Under the pieces are notes generated by a model. That model did no database searches and was not told the origin of the DNA. It saw only the letters and a program-made list of their open reading frames with translations. The position numbers and the translations under genes are program-made. Positions 48,878 to 49,628 of a DNA stretch of 49,628 bases are shown here, piece after piece (the stretch's first letter is position 1; each line of letters starts with the position of its first letter). The DNA lies in IMG/VR virus record IMGVR_UViG_3300037487_003269, positions 1-49,628 of that record. One strand, written 5' to 3'. Source of the DNA: a virus.

Positions 48878-49147
48878 ATGAAAGTCGATACAAGAATCGA
48901 AGCTTCTTTACTTCGCGTGCTTTTAGATGAGCCGTGGGACGAACATAGGCCCATAGATCCCGACGCCGTGGCCCGCTACAAGTCGACGCTGATAGCTTTG
49001 CTGGAGTACCCATTTACTGACAAAGGCATCGACTCATACCAAGAGACGCTGAACCCTGACGAGCGTTTCCCGTCTCACGGAGAGGCGAGGCGCTACATTG
49101 ATAAACAGATTTTCATGCGCCGCAAATGGCTCGATGAGTGGTGCTAA
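48878..49147 (+). CDS. hypothetical protein, 89 aa
   Basis: Basic/acidic mixed helical protein ending KQIFMRRKWLDEWC. ATG 48878 after GGGGACATC was chosen over 48821, which overlaps the previous gene. No family recognised. Confidence 0.6.
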   Translation: MKVDTRIEASLLRVLLDEPWDEHRPIDPDAVARYKSTLIALLEYPFTDKGIDSYQETLNPDERFPSHGEARRYIDKQIFMRRKWLDEWC

Positions 49148-49628
49148 CGTGAAGCATAAAAACCTAATCAAAGAATTAACTGGGGCCGGAGTTGAAAACA
49201 TTACTGAGGTTATGCAGGGAGATTACCAAGCACTAAACGGTCAAAAGATGCTGAGTTGGTCGGCACCGTCTAACGATCAACTATATCACTTAGAGGCATC
49301 GTATTACGACGATCGGTGGTGTCAGTTTCCTGGGGATAATTTTTGGCCGACTTCAATTAGAAAAGCTGTGGCTTGGATCACAGACATTGAACCGGAAAAA
49401 AACTATGTACTAGAAATGCTGACTAAATTCCGCAATGAGCTTGCCGATAAGTTTGAGCTATGTGATGAGGCACTTCGTCGTCAGGTTGATCTAACTCGCA
49501 TTGGCTTTCATTTCACGGATGATAGATATCAAGAATCGATAAAAATTGTGGACGATTACATTCAAGTAACTAAGCGGTTTTACAAGCTTATGAATCAACA
49601 AGAAGCACAAGATAGGAGGTCTAAATGA
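49134..49628 (+). CDS. hypothetical protein, 164 aa
   Basis: A mostly helical protein with a Trp/Tyr-rich middle (ASYYDDRWCQFPGDNFWP). Start is uncertain: ATG 49134 overlaps the previous gene; GTG 49149 is two bases after its stop. A new ATG at 49625 overlaps this stop and has GGAGG five bases upstream, so the operon continues past the window. Confidence 0.6.
   Translation: MSGANVKHKNLIKELTGAGVENITEVMQGDYQALNGQKMLSWSAPSNDQLYHLEASYYDDRWCQFPGDNFWPTSIRKAVAWITDIEPEKNYVLEMLTKFRNELADKFELCDEALRRQVDLTRIGFHFTDDRYQESIKIVDDYIQVTKRFYKLMNQQEAQDRRSK

Noticed and set aside
1-49628. Integrase, excisionase, tRNA genes or attachment sites
   Set aside because: No protein with tyrosine or serine recombinase motifs was found, and no cloverleaf-like sequence with a TTCGA arm was noticed. 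They may lie outside the window.

Overview
The window is most of the genome of a tailed double-stranded DNA phage (free phage or prophage) with a long, non-contractile tail. It carries an HK97-type head module, a major tail protein, a chaperone pair, a 1680-residue tape measure and no recognisable sheath, so siphovirus morphology is inferred. The host is Gram-negative: there are four putative lipoproteins with lipoboxes, a secreted lytic transglycosylase-like protein and an amidase. Lipoprotein style and the abundance of CTAG, a tetranucleotide rare in enteric bacteria, point away from Enterobacteria. Bdellovibrionota/Oligoflexia is only a guess. No integrase, tRNA gene or CRISPR array was seen. 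The contig continues at both ends: the first gene lacks its 5' part, and a new ATG starts in the last four bases.

Left end (1-1557): the 3' part of a GH5 glycoside hydrolase, two leftward small membrane-protein genes with their own terminator, then about 480 bases of non-coding DNA holding a perfect palindrome and a large structured element just before the replication genes. Replication/early block (1558-9084): a lambda-O-like initiator with origin-type iterons inside its coding sequence, a DnaB-family helicase, a run of small unknown genes, a VRR-NUC nuclease, SSB, a probable small terminase, a zinc-ribbon protein and a DUF968/HNH-like protein.

Late block (9158-40511): an extended -10 promoter leads into a metallophosphoesterase, an HExxH protein, large terminase, a portal-MuF fusion, prohead protease, major capsid protein, several virion accessory proteins (coiled-coil/fibre repeats, Ig-like repeats), a convergent pair of CAP-domain lipoproteins, head-tail connectors, major tail protein, tail chaperones with a slippery A9 run at their junction, tape measure, tail tip and three fibre-like genes. 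The 3' ends of the fibre genes turn AT-rich, and each is followed by a tiny ORF and a hairpin.

Lysis and right end (40577-49628): a leftward lipoprotein lysozyme-like gene, a single-TM protein, an amidase endolysin, a secreted transglycosylase-like protein, a two-TM protein, a leftward regulatory cluster, a ParB-like protein, another leftward lipoprotein, a RecE-like exonuclease plus ERF annealing protein (Red-type recombination), ribbon-helix-helix proteins and many small genes. Two of these small-gene units are driven by near-identical duplicated promoters, between which lies a hairpin-rich, terminator-ended segment that may encode a small RNA.

Most genes are on the plus strand and translationally coupled (ATGA or TAATG overlaps). 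The minus-strand genes look like separately controlled inserts, three of them putative lipoproteins.
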